Shown here: in pieces, positions 37,308 to 45,792 of the stretch
How the letters are laid out: every line of letters begins with the position of its first letter
Numbering within the stretch: position 1 is the first letter of the stretch
Assembly: GCA_022822725.1 (NCBI GenBank)
Contig: JAJEAN010000007.1
Span: forward strand, 1,437,045-1,501,044
Length of the DNA stretch: 64,000 nucleotides
Direction of reading: 5' to 3'
Source of the DNA: Candidatus Latescibacterota bacterium
GTDB lineage: Bacteria; JAAXHH01
Notes under the pieces: generated by a model
The model's database searches: none
Seen by the model: the letters and a program-made list of their open reading frames with translations, nothing else
Told to the model about the DNA's origin: nothing
Position numbers and translations under genes: made by a program

Positions 37308-38147
37308 ATGCTGAAAACCACGCAAACCGAGTTGCGGATCAGGCCATCAGCGTCTGCCCGGCCAGCCACCGTGCGGGGCGGTTGGCGGCGGAGTGGTTGG
37401 CGTGTGTTTGCTCCGGCACTCGTTTTTCTGCTCACCGTCGCGGGTAACACGCAAGCCCAGGACAAAGCGACCGGATTCTACATAGGGGCATTCTCGGGTC
37501 CCGGCGTATTGGACGTTCAATCGACCGATGTCGACGGTTTTACCGGTTCGCAAGGCGTCCCCGGCCAGACGTTCGGTTACGACGGCACTGGATTCCCGGC
37601 CGGTGTCGTGGCGGGACGGCACTTTCATCTGGGGCGCGTGCCGATACGGTTCGAAATGGACGGCGCCTTTGTCGGGCTTCCGTCGGCCTCCAGGCAGATG
37701 GATCCCGTCGGAATGGACGAAACGGCGACGGCGGAACTGCGTTGGACAGGGACGGCGCGCATCGGCGTTCGGAAGTCTCTAGGGCGAGTCGGCGTAAGTC
37801 TTGACGGCGGCGTGGCGGTTGCCGGAATATCGAACTCGTTCACCGATCTCGATCCGGGCGCAAACGTACAAATGGATGTGGACCACGACGATTCATTCGA
37901 CGACCGGCTGACGCGAATCGGGTGGGTCGTGGGCACAGGGATCGATCTGCCGGTGACCGGCGCCTGGAACATCCGATTCGAAGGTCTGTACATTGATACG
38001 GAAGAGACCGACCACCAGGCACCGAACCGGCTTGGCGTCAACGCCGGCATCTGCGGACCAGCCGGACTCCCTAGCCCTTGCCGCTATGGCATCGATCACC
38101 GATTCGCCCTCCTCCGTCTGGTCATCGTTCGCAGTCTTGGCCGGTGA
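37308..38147 (+). CDS. Outer-membrane beta-barrel (porin-like) protein
   Basis: This roughly 279-residue exported protein has an N-terminal basic region and a hydrophobic signal ending AGNTQAQD (residues near 50). Eight or so amphipathic strands follow, including TGFYIGAFSGPGVLDV, PIRFEMDGAFVGL and IRFEGLYIDTEETD. It finishes FALLRLVIVRSLGR, an atypical basic end. It resembles the OmpA-like or porin-like barrel family; the cargo is unknown. The start is uncertain: the ATG at 37308 lacks a good ribosome-binding site and a TTG at 37263 extends the frame. The stop lies about 55 bases upstream of a tRNA-like fragment. Confidence 0.6.
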   Translation: MLKTTQTELRIRPSASARPATVRGGWRRSGWRVFAPALVFLLTVAGNTQAQDKATGFYIGAFSGPGVLDVQSTDVDGFTGSQGVPGQTFGYDGTGFPAGVVAGRHFHLGRVPIRFEMDGAFVGLPSASRQMDPVGMDETATAELRWTGTARIGVRKSLGRVGVSLDGGVAVAGISNSFTDLDPGANVQMDVDHDDSFDDRLTRIGWVVGTGIDLPVTGAWNIRFEGLYIDTEETDHQAPNRLGVNAGICGPAGLPSPCRYGIDHRFALLRLVIVRSLGR

Positions 38148-38201
38148 GTAGACGCTTGATTTCGTTGACATCGAACCGTTCAATGGGTATATCGGTCTCT
38201 T

Positions 38202-38229
38202 GTCGGGGGTTCGAATCCCTCCGGGCGTA
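38202..38229 (+). pseudogene. tRNA 3'-end-like fragment
   Basis: The sequence GTC-GGGGG-TTCGAAT-CCCTC-CGGGCGT-A has a complete T arm plus the 3' acceptor strand of a tRNA and a discriminator A. No complementary CGCCCG acceptor strand lies at the right distance upstream, and no normal anticodon arm can be drawn. It looks like a tRNA remnant left by recombination or decay. Confidence 0.5.
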
Positions 38230-38256
38230 TTCTCTTCATCGACTTCCCCATCTCTT

Positions 38257-38294
38257 GCATCGATTCCAGGGCATCGATTCCAGCTCATCGATTG
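38257..38294. repeat. Tandem repeat, 14-bp units
   Basis: Two nearly identical 14-bp units (GCATCGATTCCAGG at 38257, GCATCGATTCCAGC at 38271) and a partial third (TCATCGATTG at 38285) lie just before the ribosome-binding site of the oxidoreductase gene that opens the polyol operon. Confidence 0.8.
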
Positions 38295-38310
38295 CCGGAA
38301 AGGCATATCC

Positions 38311-39408
38311 ATGGACCGCATCAGGATCGGCGTGGTCGGTTGCGGCGCGATCGCCCAGATCCAGCATCTGCCCCATATCGCAGAGCTCCGTGACCGCTAC
38401 GAACTGACCGGACTCTGCGACGCGTCCGCGAAACTCGTCGACTGCATCGGCGAGCTCTACCATGTGCCCAAACGCAACCGCGTCACCCGGCACGAGGACC
38501 TCCTGGCGCTGGACCTGGACGCCGTGCTGCTCTGTTTCGCCGACCCCAAGACCGATGCGGCCGTCGCCGCACTGGACGCGGGCAAGCACGTATTCATCGA
38601 AAAACCCATGTGCTACTCGGTGCAGGAAGCGGACCGGATCATCGGGGCCGCCGAAGCTTCGGACAAGACGCTGATGGTGGGGTACATGAAGCAGCACGAT
38701 CCAGGATACCAGTTCGCCCGTGACGAGGTGCTGGCCATGCCCGACATCCGCTTCATTCAGGCCAACCACCTCCACTGCGGCAATGACCGACATCTGAGTG
38801 AATACACGCTGTACGCCTTCGATGACATTCCGAGCGAGGTAACCGAGGATACGGCGCTGCGAAGGGAGCGCGCCGTCCAGGAGGCCATCGGCGACGTGCC
38901 GGAGGCCGCGCGAAGGATCTTCTTCTCGCTCTCCGGAAGCATGATTCACGACATCAGCAGCCTGCGGGGCCTTTTCGGTCCGCCGGACCGGGTGGTCAGC
39001 GCCGAAGTCTGGCGCGGCGGAACGAGCGTCACTGCGCTGCTGGCCTACGAGAACGACGCGCGGTGCGTGGCGACGTGGACCAGCCTGCCCGAACTGTACG
39101 ATTTCAAAGAGACCCTGGAAGTCTTCGGCGCGGGGCGGCGCGTGGGCATCCGGTTCCCCACGGGGTTCGACCGGGGACTGCCGTCGCCCGTCACGGTGCA
39201 GGGTATGGACGGCGAACAGCCCTGGAAGAAGGAACTCGTCGTCAACAAGCAGAACGCCTTCAAGCTGGAACTGATCCATTTCCACGATTGTGTCGTGAAC
39301 GGGAAACCACCCATCACCGACGGATACGGCGCGCGGCAGGACCACGCCCTGTGCCGCGACATCGTCAACGCCTACCTGCGGGCCAATGACCCGCACGCAG
39401 GCGTATGA
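38311..39408 (+). CDS. Gfo/Idh/MocA family oxidoreductase
   Basis: This 365-residue NAD(P)-dependent sugar or polyol dehydrogenase-like protein has a Rossmann motif IGVVGCGAIAQIQHLPHI, the EKP cofactor/active site motif HVFIEKPMCYS, and a MKQHDPGYQFARDEV second-domain segment. The ATG at 38311 is chosen because GGAAAGG lies 8-14 bases upstream and the Rossmann strand starts at residue 5; the longer open frame runs into the tRNA fragment. It opens a forward run of isomerase, NRAMP-like transporter, a second Gfo/Idh, iolD and iolE. Oxidation of an inositol or rare sugar is the likely role; the exact substrate is unknown. Confidence 0.85.
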   Translation: MDRIRIGVVGCGAIAQIQHLPHIAELRDRYELTGLCDASAKLVDCIGELYHVPKRNRVTRHEDLLALDLDAVLLCFADPKTDAAVAALDAGKHVFIEKPMCYSVQEADRIIGAAEASDKTLMVGYMKQHDPGYQFARDEVLAMPDIRFIQANHLHCGNDRHLSEYTLYAFDDIPSEVTEDTALRRERAVQEAIGDVPEAARRIFFSLSGSMIHDISSLRGLFGPPDRVVSAEVWRGGTSVTALLAYENDARCVATWTSLPELYDFKETLEVFGAGRRVGIRFPTGFDRGLPSPVTVQGMDGEQPWKKELVVNKQNAFKLELIHFHDCVVNGKPPITDGYGARQDHALCRDIVNAYLRANDPHAGV

Positions 39409-39433
39409 CCTGTATGAAACGGGCCAACCCATC

Positions 39434-40366
39434 ATGAAAATCGTCTTCTGTACCCTCACGCTGAGTGGCTATCGTTCACCTGAAGCCGCGGAGCGGGGCT
39501 ATCCCCTGGCCGAAGAGCGAAAGCCCGTATGGGACTGGCTCGTCCGCCACGGATTCGACGGGATCGACCTGGGCGAGACCTGGTTCAATTTCTACGACGC
39601 GCCGGACGATGCGCTCGTCGAACTGGGCGAGGAGGCGCGCGGCCACGGTCTCGAAATCGGCGGGCTGACCGTGCTGCGGAAGATCATCACCTGGCCGGCG
39701 CCCGAAGAGGTCCGGGCGACGAACCGGGGGCTGCTGTCCAGGGCGGTGAAAGCGGCCCAGCTCGCCGGCGCGCCGCTGGTCAACATGTCCATCTCGCCCC
39801 AGCCCTGGGAGGTGGGCGTGCGCGAGCAGGATCTGAGGGGACAGTCCGACCCCGTGGGCAGCAGCTTGCAGGCACGGGACGAGGACTACGAAGAAGCCGC
39901 CGGCGTACTGCGGTCGCTGGCGCGGGAAGCCGAACCGGCGGGTACCGAACTGACCCTGGAACTCCACCAGAACAGCATCGTTGACACCCCGGAGGGCATG
40001 CTTCGGCTGATCGACCTGGTCGGCCATCCCCTGATCAAGGCGAATCCGGACCTCGGCAATTTCTACTTCGCCTACGCGACGCCCAGGGGCGGCTGGGACG
40101 ACGTGTGCCGCATGCTCGCGCCCCATACCAACTTCTGGCACGTCAAGAACATCCAGCGGATCTACTTCCAGGAAGAAGACCGCGCGCAGCACATCAACGC
40201 GCCCCTCGGCGAGGGCATGATCGACTATCGCCGGGCGCTTCGGATCATGCGGGACGGCGGCTTCGACGGGTATATCAGCATCGAGCTGGCCACGGGCGCC
40301 GATCCCTTCAACGCGATCCTTTCCGGCAAGCGGTACCTGGAAGAAATGATGCGGGACGGGATATGA
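39434..40366 (+). CDS. Sugar phosphate isomerase/epimerase family (TIM barrel)
   Basis: This 310-residue protein of the AP-endonuclease-2-like TIM-barrel family includes xylose-isomerase-like and inosose enzymes. Visible elements are VRHGFDGIDLGETWFNF near the N-terminus, ELTLELHQNSIVDTPEG with a metal-binding Glu, LIKANPDLGNFYFAYA, and FDGYISIELATGADP near the end. The metal-ligand pattern Glu/Asp/His is typical. I start at the ATG at 39434; an ATG at 39386 in the same frame overlaps the previous gene. Its stop overlaps the next start by four bases (ATGA), so the two are translationally coupled. Substrate unknown, probably a keto-inositol or keto-sugar from the neighbouring dehydrogenase. 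Confidence 0.8.
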   Translation: MKIVFCTLTLSGYRSPEAAERGYPLAEERKPVWDWLVRHGFDGIDLGETWFNFYDAPDDALVELGEEARGHGLEIGGLTVLRKIITWPAPEEVRATNRGLLSRAVKAAQLAGAPLVNMSISPQPWEVGVREQDLRGQSDPVGSSLQARDEDYEEAAGVLRSLAREAEPAGTELTLELHQNSIVDTPEGMLRLIDLVGHPLIKANPDLGNFYFAYATPRGGWDDVCRMLAPHTNFWHVKNIQRIYFQEEDRAQHINAPLGEGMIDYRRALRIMRDGGFDGYISIELATGADPFNAILSGKRYLEEMMRDGI

Positions 40367-41595
40367 AACTGAACTTCTTCCAGATGCTCGCACTGATGGG
40401 GCCGGGGATCGCCGTAGCGGCCACGGGGGTCGGCGCCGGGGACATGATTTCGGCCACCAACGCCGGCGCGAAGTTCGGCACGGTGCTGCTGTGGGCTCTC
40501 GTCTGGGGCGCCGTGCTCAAGTTCGCCTTGAACGAAGGGGTCGGACGCTGGCAGCTCGCGACGGGCACCACGCTCCTGGAAGGCTGGGTGAAGCGCCTCG
40601 GCAGGCCCGTACAGTATTTCTTCCTGCTCTATCTCCTCATCTGGTCCTTCCTGGTCGGCGGGGGACTGCTTTCGGCCTCCGGTATCGCCGGCCACACGGT
40701 ATTCCCGGGGCTTTCGGTGGCGCAGTGGGGGGTCATCCACGCCCTGGCCGCGTGCGTCATGGTTTGGGCGGGCCGTTTCGGATTCTTTCTGACCGTCATG
40801 AAGGTGCTCGTCGGACTGATGTTCGCAAGCTTCCTGATCAGCGCCTGGGCCCTCCGGCCGGACATGGGCGACATCGTGCGCGGCATCGCCCTGCCGAGTG
40901 CGCCGTCGGGTTCGGTGGTCGCCGTATTGAGCGTCCTGGGCGGCGTGGGCGGCAGCCTGTCGGTCATGTGCTACGGCTACTGGATCCGGGAAGCCGGGCG
41001 AAATGGCGGCGAGTGGCTCAGGGGCATTCGGATCGATCTCGGCGGCGCCTATCTCCTGACGGGATTCTTCGGCATAGCCGTCATGATCCTCGGCGCGCAG
41101 ATACGTCCCGAGGCGGTGGGCATCGATATCGTCCTGGGCATGGCGGACCGGCTGGAAGCGGCGATGGGACCTTTCGGGCGGTGGTCCCTCTACCTGGGTT
41201 TCTGGGCCGCGGTCATCACCTCGGTGCTGGGCGTCTGGCAGGGCATCCCCTACCTGTTCGCCGATTTCATGGCGCTGTTCAAAAAGGCCTCCAGCGAGGC
41301 TCGCGAGGCCATGGTCCGGACCGACTCACGGTACTACCGCGGGTTCCTGCTGTTCCTGACCTTTCCGACCATGGCCCTGCTGCTTTTCGACCGGCCGGTA
41401 TCCATCGTCATCATCTACACGGTGGTCGGCGCTTTCTTCATGCCGTTCCTGGCCGGCACACTGCTGTACATGAACTCGAAACGGGACTGGGTCGGAAACC
41501 TGAAGACGGGATGGTTGCTGAACGCGCTCCTCGTCCTCGCGCTGGTCCTTTTCCTGTATCTCGGCGTCCATCAGTTGATCGACGCCCTGGGTTGA
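40363..41595 (+). CDS. NRAMP-like membrane transporter lacking the metal-site motifs
   Basis: This 410-residue protein has about 11 hydrophobic segments and overall resembles the NRAMP family (LeuT/APC fold), which normally carries Mn2+ and Fe2+. The TM1 metal motif DPGN is replaced (TGVGAGDMISATNAG) and the TM6 MPH motif is replaced (SVMCYGYWIREAG). That makes metal transport doubtful. It overlaps the upstream isomerase by four bases and lies in the middle of an inositol-type catabolic operon with no other transporter, so a polyol, sugar or their acids is a more likely cargo (inference). Fold recognition is good; function is open. Confidence 0.78.
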   Translation: MKLNFFQMLALMGPGIAVAATGVGAGDMISATNAGAKFGTVLLWALVWGAVLKFALNEGVGRWQLATGTTLLEGWVKRLGRPVQYFFLLYLLIWSFLVGGGLLSASGIAGHTVFPGLSVAQWGVIHALAACVMVWAGRFGFFLTVMKVLVGLMFASFLISAWALRPDMGDIVRGIALPSAPSGSVVAVLSVLGGVGGSLSVMCYGYWIREAGRNGGEWLRGIRIDLGGAYLLTGFFGIAVMILGAQIRPEAVGIDIVLGMADRLEAAMGPFGRWSLYLGFWAAVITSVLGVWQGIPYLFADFMALFKKASSEAREAMVRTDSRYYRGFLLFLTFPTMALLLFDRPVSIVIIYTVVGAFFMPFLAGTLLYMNSKRDWVGNLKTGWLLNALLVLALVLFLYLGVHQLIDALG

Positions 41596-41636
41596 CCCCG
41601 GCGATCGTCAAGGTCTGATGAACCGGAGCGGCGGAA

Positions 41637-42800
41637 TTGGCCTCGAAAATCGGCATCGGCATCATCGGCATGGGCTGGATGGGCATGGTCCACGGCCGGG
41701 CATACCACCAGGTCCGGCAGCGGTTTCCCGAAAGCGGGCTCATACCTGAACTGGTCGTCTGCGCCGACGACGTGGCGGTCCGGAGCGCGCAGGCCCGGGA
41801 CATGCTGGGATTCGCCAGGACCACCACGGACTGGCAGGAGGTCGTGGACGACCCGGACGTCTCCGTGGTCAACATCACCGCGCCCAATCATCTCCACCTG
41901 GACATGGTCCGCGCCGCCGCGGCGGCTGGCAAGCACATCTTCTGCGAGAAACCCGTGGGGCGCTCCCCCTCGGAAACGGCCGAGATCGCCCGGGCGGCCG
42001 CCGAAGCCGGCGTGCTGACCTGGGTCGGTTACAACTACCGGTGGGCGCCACTGGTGCAGCATACGCGCAGTCTCGTTTCCAGCGGCGCACTGGGCGACCT
42101 CACCCATTACCGCGGCCGGTTCTTCGCGGGGTACGCGAGCCATCCCGACGGCGTGCTCTCCTGGCGATTTCGTCGAGAGGATGCCGGAAGCGGCGCCCTG
42201 GGCGACCTCATGTCCCACGTCGTCGACATGGCCCACATGCTCGCGGGACCTATCAGGCGCGTGGTCGGGCAGCAGGCGCTGATCATCGAAGACCGGCCCG
42301 TCGCGCCGGCGGGCGAAGGCACGCACTTTTCTGTCGGAACCGGAGGATCGCGGGAAGCCGTGACCAACGAAGACTACGCCGGTGCGCTGGTGGAGTTCGA
42401 GCACGGCGCACGGGGTTCCTTCGAAGTCGACCGCGTGATCCAGGGGACGAAATGCCAGATGGCCTTCGAGATCCACGGCACGAATGGTGCGGTCCGGTGG
42501 GATTTCGAGCGGATGAACGAATTGCAGTGGTACACGGCCGACGGTCCGCAGGACGGGTTTGTCACGTTGCAAAGCGGTCCGGCGTATCCGGGGCACGTCC
42601 ACTTCAACCCGGGCCCGGCCGTGGGACTGGGATACGACGATCTCAAGGCGATCGAGACCTTTCACTTCCTGCAGTCCATCGCGGCGGGCAGGCAGGGCGA
42701 GCCGGGATTCGACGAAGCGCTGGCCGTCGCAGGCGTGCTTTCGGCCATCGAACGTTCCTGGTCGTCCGACCGATGGGAAACGGTGCGGGAAATCGGCTGA
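41637..42800 (+). CDS. Gfo/Idh/MocA oxidoreductase, inositol dehydrogenase-like
   Basis: This 387-residue NAD(P)-dependent dehydrogenase has a Rossmann motif IGIGIIGMGWMGMVHG, EKP motif HIFCEKPVGRS, and the second-domain catalytic region GYNYRWAPLVQH and LMSHVVDMAHML (Asp and His). It is the best candidate for the IolG role, oxidising myo-inositol or an isomer to a keto-inositol, because iolD and an iolE-like gene follow. The assignment is contextual; Gfo/Idh proteins are not distinguishable by eye at this level. The start is TTG at 41637, supported by GGAGCGGCGGAA just upstream. Confidence 0.83.
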   Translation: MASKIGIGIIGMGWMGMVHGRAYHQVRQRFPESGLIPELVVCADDVAVRSAQARDMLGFARTTTDWQEVVDDPDVSVVNITAPNHLHLDMVRAAAAAGKHIFCEKPVGRSPSETAEIARAAAEAGVLTWVGYNYRWAPLVQHTRSLVSSGALGDLTHYRGRFFAGYASHPDGVLSWRFRREDAGSGALGDLMSHVVDMAHMLAGPIRRVVGQQALIIEDRPVAPAGEGTHFSVGTGGSREAVTNEDYAGALVEFEHGARGSFEVDRVIQGTKCQMAFEIHGTNGAVRWDFERMNELQWYTADGPQDGFVTLQSGPAYPGHVHFNPGPAVGLGYDDLKAIETFHFLQSIAAGRQGEPGFDEALAVAGVLSAIERSWSSDRWETVREIG

Positions 42801-42862
42801 GTTACCAGGCGCCGGGCATGGATGCCCTTCAGGCCCGTGCCGCGCTATCGAAGGAGTGAACC

Positions 42863-44752
42863 ATGGCATATCCCCACGATAAAGTCCGCCTGACCACGGC
42901 GCAGGCGGTGGTCAAGTACCTGTCCGTGCAATACAGCGAGCGCGACGGCGCGGAGCGTCGTTTCATCCCGGCCATATTCGGCATATTCGGCCACGGGAAC
43001 GTGGCCGGGCTGGGGCAGGCCCTTTTCGAGTACGGACAGGACCTGCCCTACCACCAGCCCTGCAACGAGCAGTCCATGGTGCACACGGCCTCGGGTTACG
43101 CCAAGGTGAGCCACCGCATGGCCACCATCGCGTGTACGGCGTCGATCGGACCGGGTTCGACCAACATGCTGTCCGGCGCGGCCACGGCCACGATCAACCG
43201 CCTGCCCGTGCTCCTGTTGCCGTCCGACTACTATGCCACCCGGTACCAGGGCCCGGTGCTGCAGGAACTCGAGCACCCGGTGTCCGCCGAAGTGAGCGTC
43301 AACGACTGCTTCCGGCCGGTCAGCCGGTTCTTCGACCGGATCAACCGGCCTGAACAACTGCTCACCGCCCTGCCGGAGGCCATGCGCGTGCTCACCGATC
43401 CGGCCGACACGGGCGCCGTGACGATCTCCCTGCCCCAGGACGTGCAGGCCCACGCCTACGACTATCCGGCCCACTTCTTCGAGAAACGGGTCTGGCGCGT
43501 AGAGCGCAGGCCGCCAACGAAAGCGCGTATCGCCGAGGCGATCGAGCTGCTGAAAGCGGCGAAGCGGCCGATGATCATCGCGGGCGGTGGCGTCCACTAC
43601 TCGGAAGCCTGGGACGCCCTCGCGGAATTCGCAGAGACCTGCGGCATCCCCGTGGGAGAGACCTTCGGCGGCAAGGGCGCCATGCGCGCATCCTCGGATT
43701 GGGCGATCGGCGCGTTCGGCGTGACCGGCACGCCGGCCGGCGCCGGCATAGCCGCCGAGGCCGACCTGGTCATCGCCGTGGGCACCCGGCTGACCGACTT
43801 CTCCACGGGCTCTCAGACCGCATTTCCCAATCCCGACGTCCGGTTCATCGGCATCAACGTGTCCGGACACGACGCCTACAAGCAGGGCGCCCTGCCGGTC
43901 ACGGCCGACGCCCGCGAAGCACTGACCGCCCTGGCGGCATCCGCGCGGGAGGCCGGTATCCGGACCAGTTCGTCCTACCGGGAAGAGGTCCGGCGCCACA
44001 TGGACGCCTACCAACGGACGCTGAAAGAAGAAGTATACGTCGACCATCCCGGCGAGGCCATGAGCCAGGCCCGGCTCATCCAGACCCTGAACGGCGAGGC
44101 CCGGGAAGGCGACTGCGTCATCGCCGCCGCCGGCAGCCCGCCGGGCGATCTGCACCGGCTCTGGGACGTTACGGGCGGCGCGGCCTGCTACCTGGAATTC
44201 GGCTATTCGTGCATGGGCTGGGAACTGCCGGCCGGCCTGGGAACCCGCATGGCCGGGAAACACAACGAGATCTTCGTCTACATCGGCGACGGCACCTACC
44301 TGATGAATCCGACCGAACTCATGACCGCCATGCAGGAGGGCCTGAAGGTGACCGTCGTCATCTCGGAGAACCACGGTTACCAGATCATCCGGGCCCTGCA
44401 GATGGGCCGGGCGGGCCGATCCTTCGGCAACGAGTTCCGGAGGCGGGATACCGGTTCGGGCCGTCTCGAAGGCGAATACCTGGAGATCGATTTCGCCGCC
44501 AACGCCAGGAGCTTCGGCGCACGGGCGTGGCACGTCAAGTCACCGGACGAGTTGCGACAGGCGCTCCGTGAAGCCCGGTCGGAGACGCGGGCCTGCGTGA
44601 TCGTGTGCGAGACCGAGAAACACCGCTACCTGCCGCCTTCCGACGTATGGTGGGACATCGCCTCGGCCGAGGCGACCAACGATCCCATGACGCGAAAGCT
44701 GCGCGAAGGATACGAGGCCGAACGGCGCACGAGCCAGCGGTTTCACTACTAG
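42863..44752 (+). CDS. iolD: 3D-(3,5/4)-trihydroxycyclohexane-1,2-dione acylhydrolase
   Basis: IolD opens the six-membered ring of the diketo-inositol by hydrolysis, giving 5-deoxy-glucuronate, and uses thiamine pyrophosphate. The 629-residue size is as expected. Near the N-terminus are FGIFGHGNVAGLGQAL and the TPP glutamate region HQPCNEQSMVHTASGYAK. The middle domain has GGGVHYSEA and GETFGGKGAM. The C-terminal TPP-binding motif is GDGTYLMNPTEL, with the partner Asn in ISENHGYQII. It is the clearest inositol gene in the window. GAAGGAG precedes the ATG by six bases. Neighbours are an IolG-like dehydrogenase and an IolE-like gene; iolB, iolC, iolA and iolJ are not here. Confidence 0.93.
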   Translation: MAYPHDKVRLTTAQAVVKYLSVQYSERDGAERRFIPAIFGIFGHGNVAGLGQALFEYGQDLPYHQPCNEQSMVHTASGYAKVSHRMATIACTASIGPGSTNMLSGAATATINRLPVLLLPSDYYATRYQGPVLQELEHPVSAEVSVNDCFRPVSRFFDRINRPEQLLTALPEAMRVLTDPADTGAVTISLPQDVQAHAYDYPAHFFEKRVWRVERRPPTKARIAEAIELLKAAKRPMIIAGGGVHYSEAWDALAEFAETCGIPVGETFGGKGAMRASSDWAIGAFGVTGTPAGAGIAAEADLVIAVGTRLTDFSTGSQTAFPNPDVRFIGINVSGHDAYKQGALPVTADAREALTALAASAREAGIRTSSSYREEVRRHMDAYQRTLKEEVYVDHPGEAMSQARLIQTLNGEAREGDCVIAAAGSPPGDLHRLWDVTGGAACYLEFGYSCMGWELPAGLGTRMAGKHNEIFVYIGDGTYLMNPTELMTAMQEGLKVTVVISENHGYQIIRALQMGRAGRSFGNEFRRRDTGSGRLEGEYLEIDFAANARSFGARAWHVKSPDELRQALREARSETRACVIVCETEKHRYLPPSDVWWDIASAEATNDPMTRKLREGYEAERRTSQRFHY

Positions 44753-44829
44753 CGCGGGCACCATGACGCCGCGCCTGGGACGCGCTCGCGACGCCGCGCT
44801 CGAAGGGAGAAGGAAATGAGGAGGATTCC

Positions 44830-45714
44830 GTGAACATCCGCATCGGCAGCGCGCCGGATTCCTGGGGCGTCTGGTTTCCTGACGATCCGAAGCAGACGCC
44901 GTGGCAACGGTTCATGGACGAGGTGGCCGAAGCCGGCTACCGGTGGATTGAGCTGGGACCTTTTGGGTATCTGCCGACAGATATCGACCGGTTGCAACGG
45001 GAACTGGCGGCGCGGGACCTGAAGGTGACCAGTGCGTTCGCCATGGGGAACCTCGAGGATCCGGACCGCTGGCCCGAATTGGAACAGCAGGTGGTGGGCG
45101 CGGGAGCACTGCTGGCCGCCACCGGCGCCGGATTTCTCGTCCTGATCGACGGGACCTACTCCGACTTGTTCACCGGCGAATTGATCGAGCCCCGGACCCT
45201 GGACGACGATAACTGGCGGCGCCTGGTCGACACGACTCACCGTGTCGCCGATCTCGCCCGGGAGGCCCATGGGCTCCATCTCGTGTTCCACCCCCACGCG
45301 GAGACCCACGTCGAATACGAGGAGCAGATCGAGCGATTCCTGGCGGACACCGACCCCGGACGGGTGTCGCTGTGTTTCGACGTGGGCCACCACGCCTACC
45401 GCGGCGGCGATCCGGTAGCCTTCCTCGATAGACACCGCGACCGGATCCCCTACCTGCATCTCAAGAGCGTGGATCCGGTGAAACAGCAGAAGGTGGAAGC
45501 CGAGCACATTCCCTTTGCCGACGCGGTGGCCATGGACATGTTCTGCGAACCCTCGTCGGGCCTGGTCGACTTTCCTGCGCTGCTCGGGCTGTTGAAGCGG
45601 ATCGACTACGACGGTTACGCCATCGTGGAACAGGACATGTATCCGGCGCCTTTCGACAAACCCTTCCCGATCGCGAAGCGGACGCTGGAGTATCTGCGGG
45701 CCATCGGATTTTAA
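44830..45714 (+). CDS. iolE: Inosose dehydratase-like TIM-barrel protein (IolE-like)
   Basis: This 294-residue TIM-barrel protein starts IGSAPDSWGVWFPDDPKQTP, the family hallmark of IolE (2-keto-myo-inositol dehydratase). It contains the metal-ligand stretch VFHPHAETHVEYEEQ, CFDVGHHAYRGGD, YLHLKSVDP and YAIVEQDMYP, giving Glu/Asp/His ligands. IolE makes the diketone that IolD uses, so its place after iolD is logical. IolH and other isomerases of this fold are alternatives. The start is GTG at 44830 with AGGAGGA four bases upstream; an overlapping out-of-frame ATG is ignored. It is the last gene of the polyol run. Confidence 0.86.
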   Translation: MNIRIGSAPDSWGVWFPDDPKQTPWQRFMDEVAEAGYRWIELGPFGYLPTDIDRLQRELAARDLKVTSAFAMGNLEDPDRWPELEQQVVGAGALLAATGAGFLVLIDGTYSDLFTGELIEPRTLDDDNWRRLVDTTHRVADLAREAHGLHLVFHPHAETHVEYEEQIERFLADTDPGRVSLCFDVGHHAYRGGDPVAFLDRHRDRIPYLHLKSVDPVKQQKVEAEHIPFADAVAMDMFCEPSSGLVDFPALLGLLKRIDYDGYAIVEQDMYPAPFDKPFPIAKRTLEYLRAIGF

Positions 45715-45792
45715 AGGACGCGACGGCCTGGCGAACGGTGGTTTCAGGTACGCGACGGGCTTCACCCACGGCGTCGATCCCCTCGGTCCCGA

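Noticed and set aside
38140-38229. Complete functional tRNA (Leu- or Ser-like) ending at 38229
   Set aside because: The 5' acceptor strand is missing, and a drawn anticodon arm would have a nine-base loop overlapping the end of the porin-like gene; only the T arm and acceptor 3' strand are convincing.
34176-38229. tRNA-Arg and the tRNA-like fragment as an attL/attR pair
   Set aside because: They share only the generic TTCGAATCC of T arms; acceptor and T-stem sequences differ, and no integrase lies between them.
42845-44533. 562-residue reverse frame opposite iolD
   Set aside because: GC-rich shadow; iolD has all the TPP-enzyme motifs.
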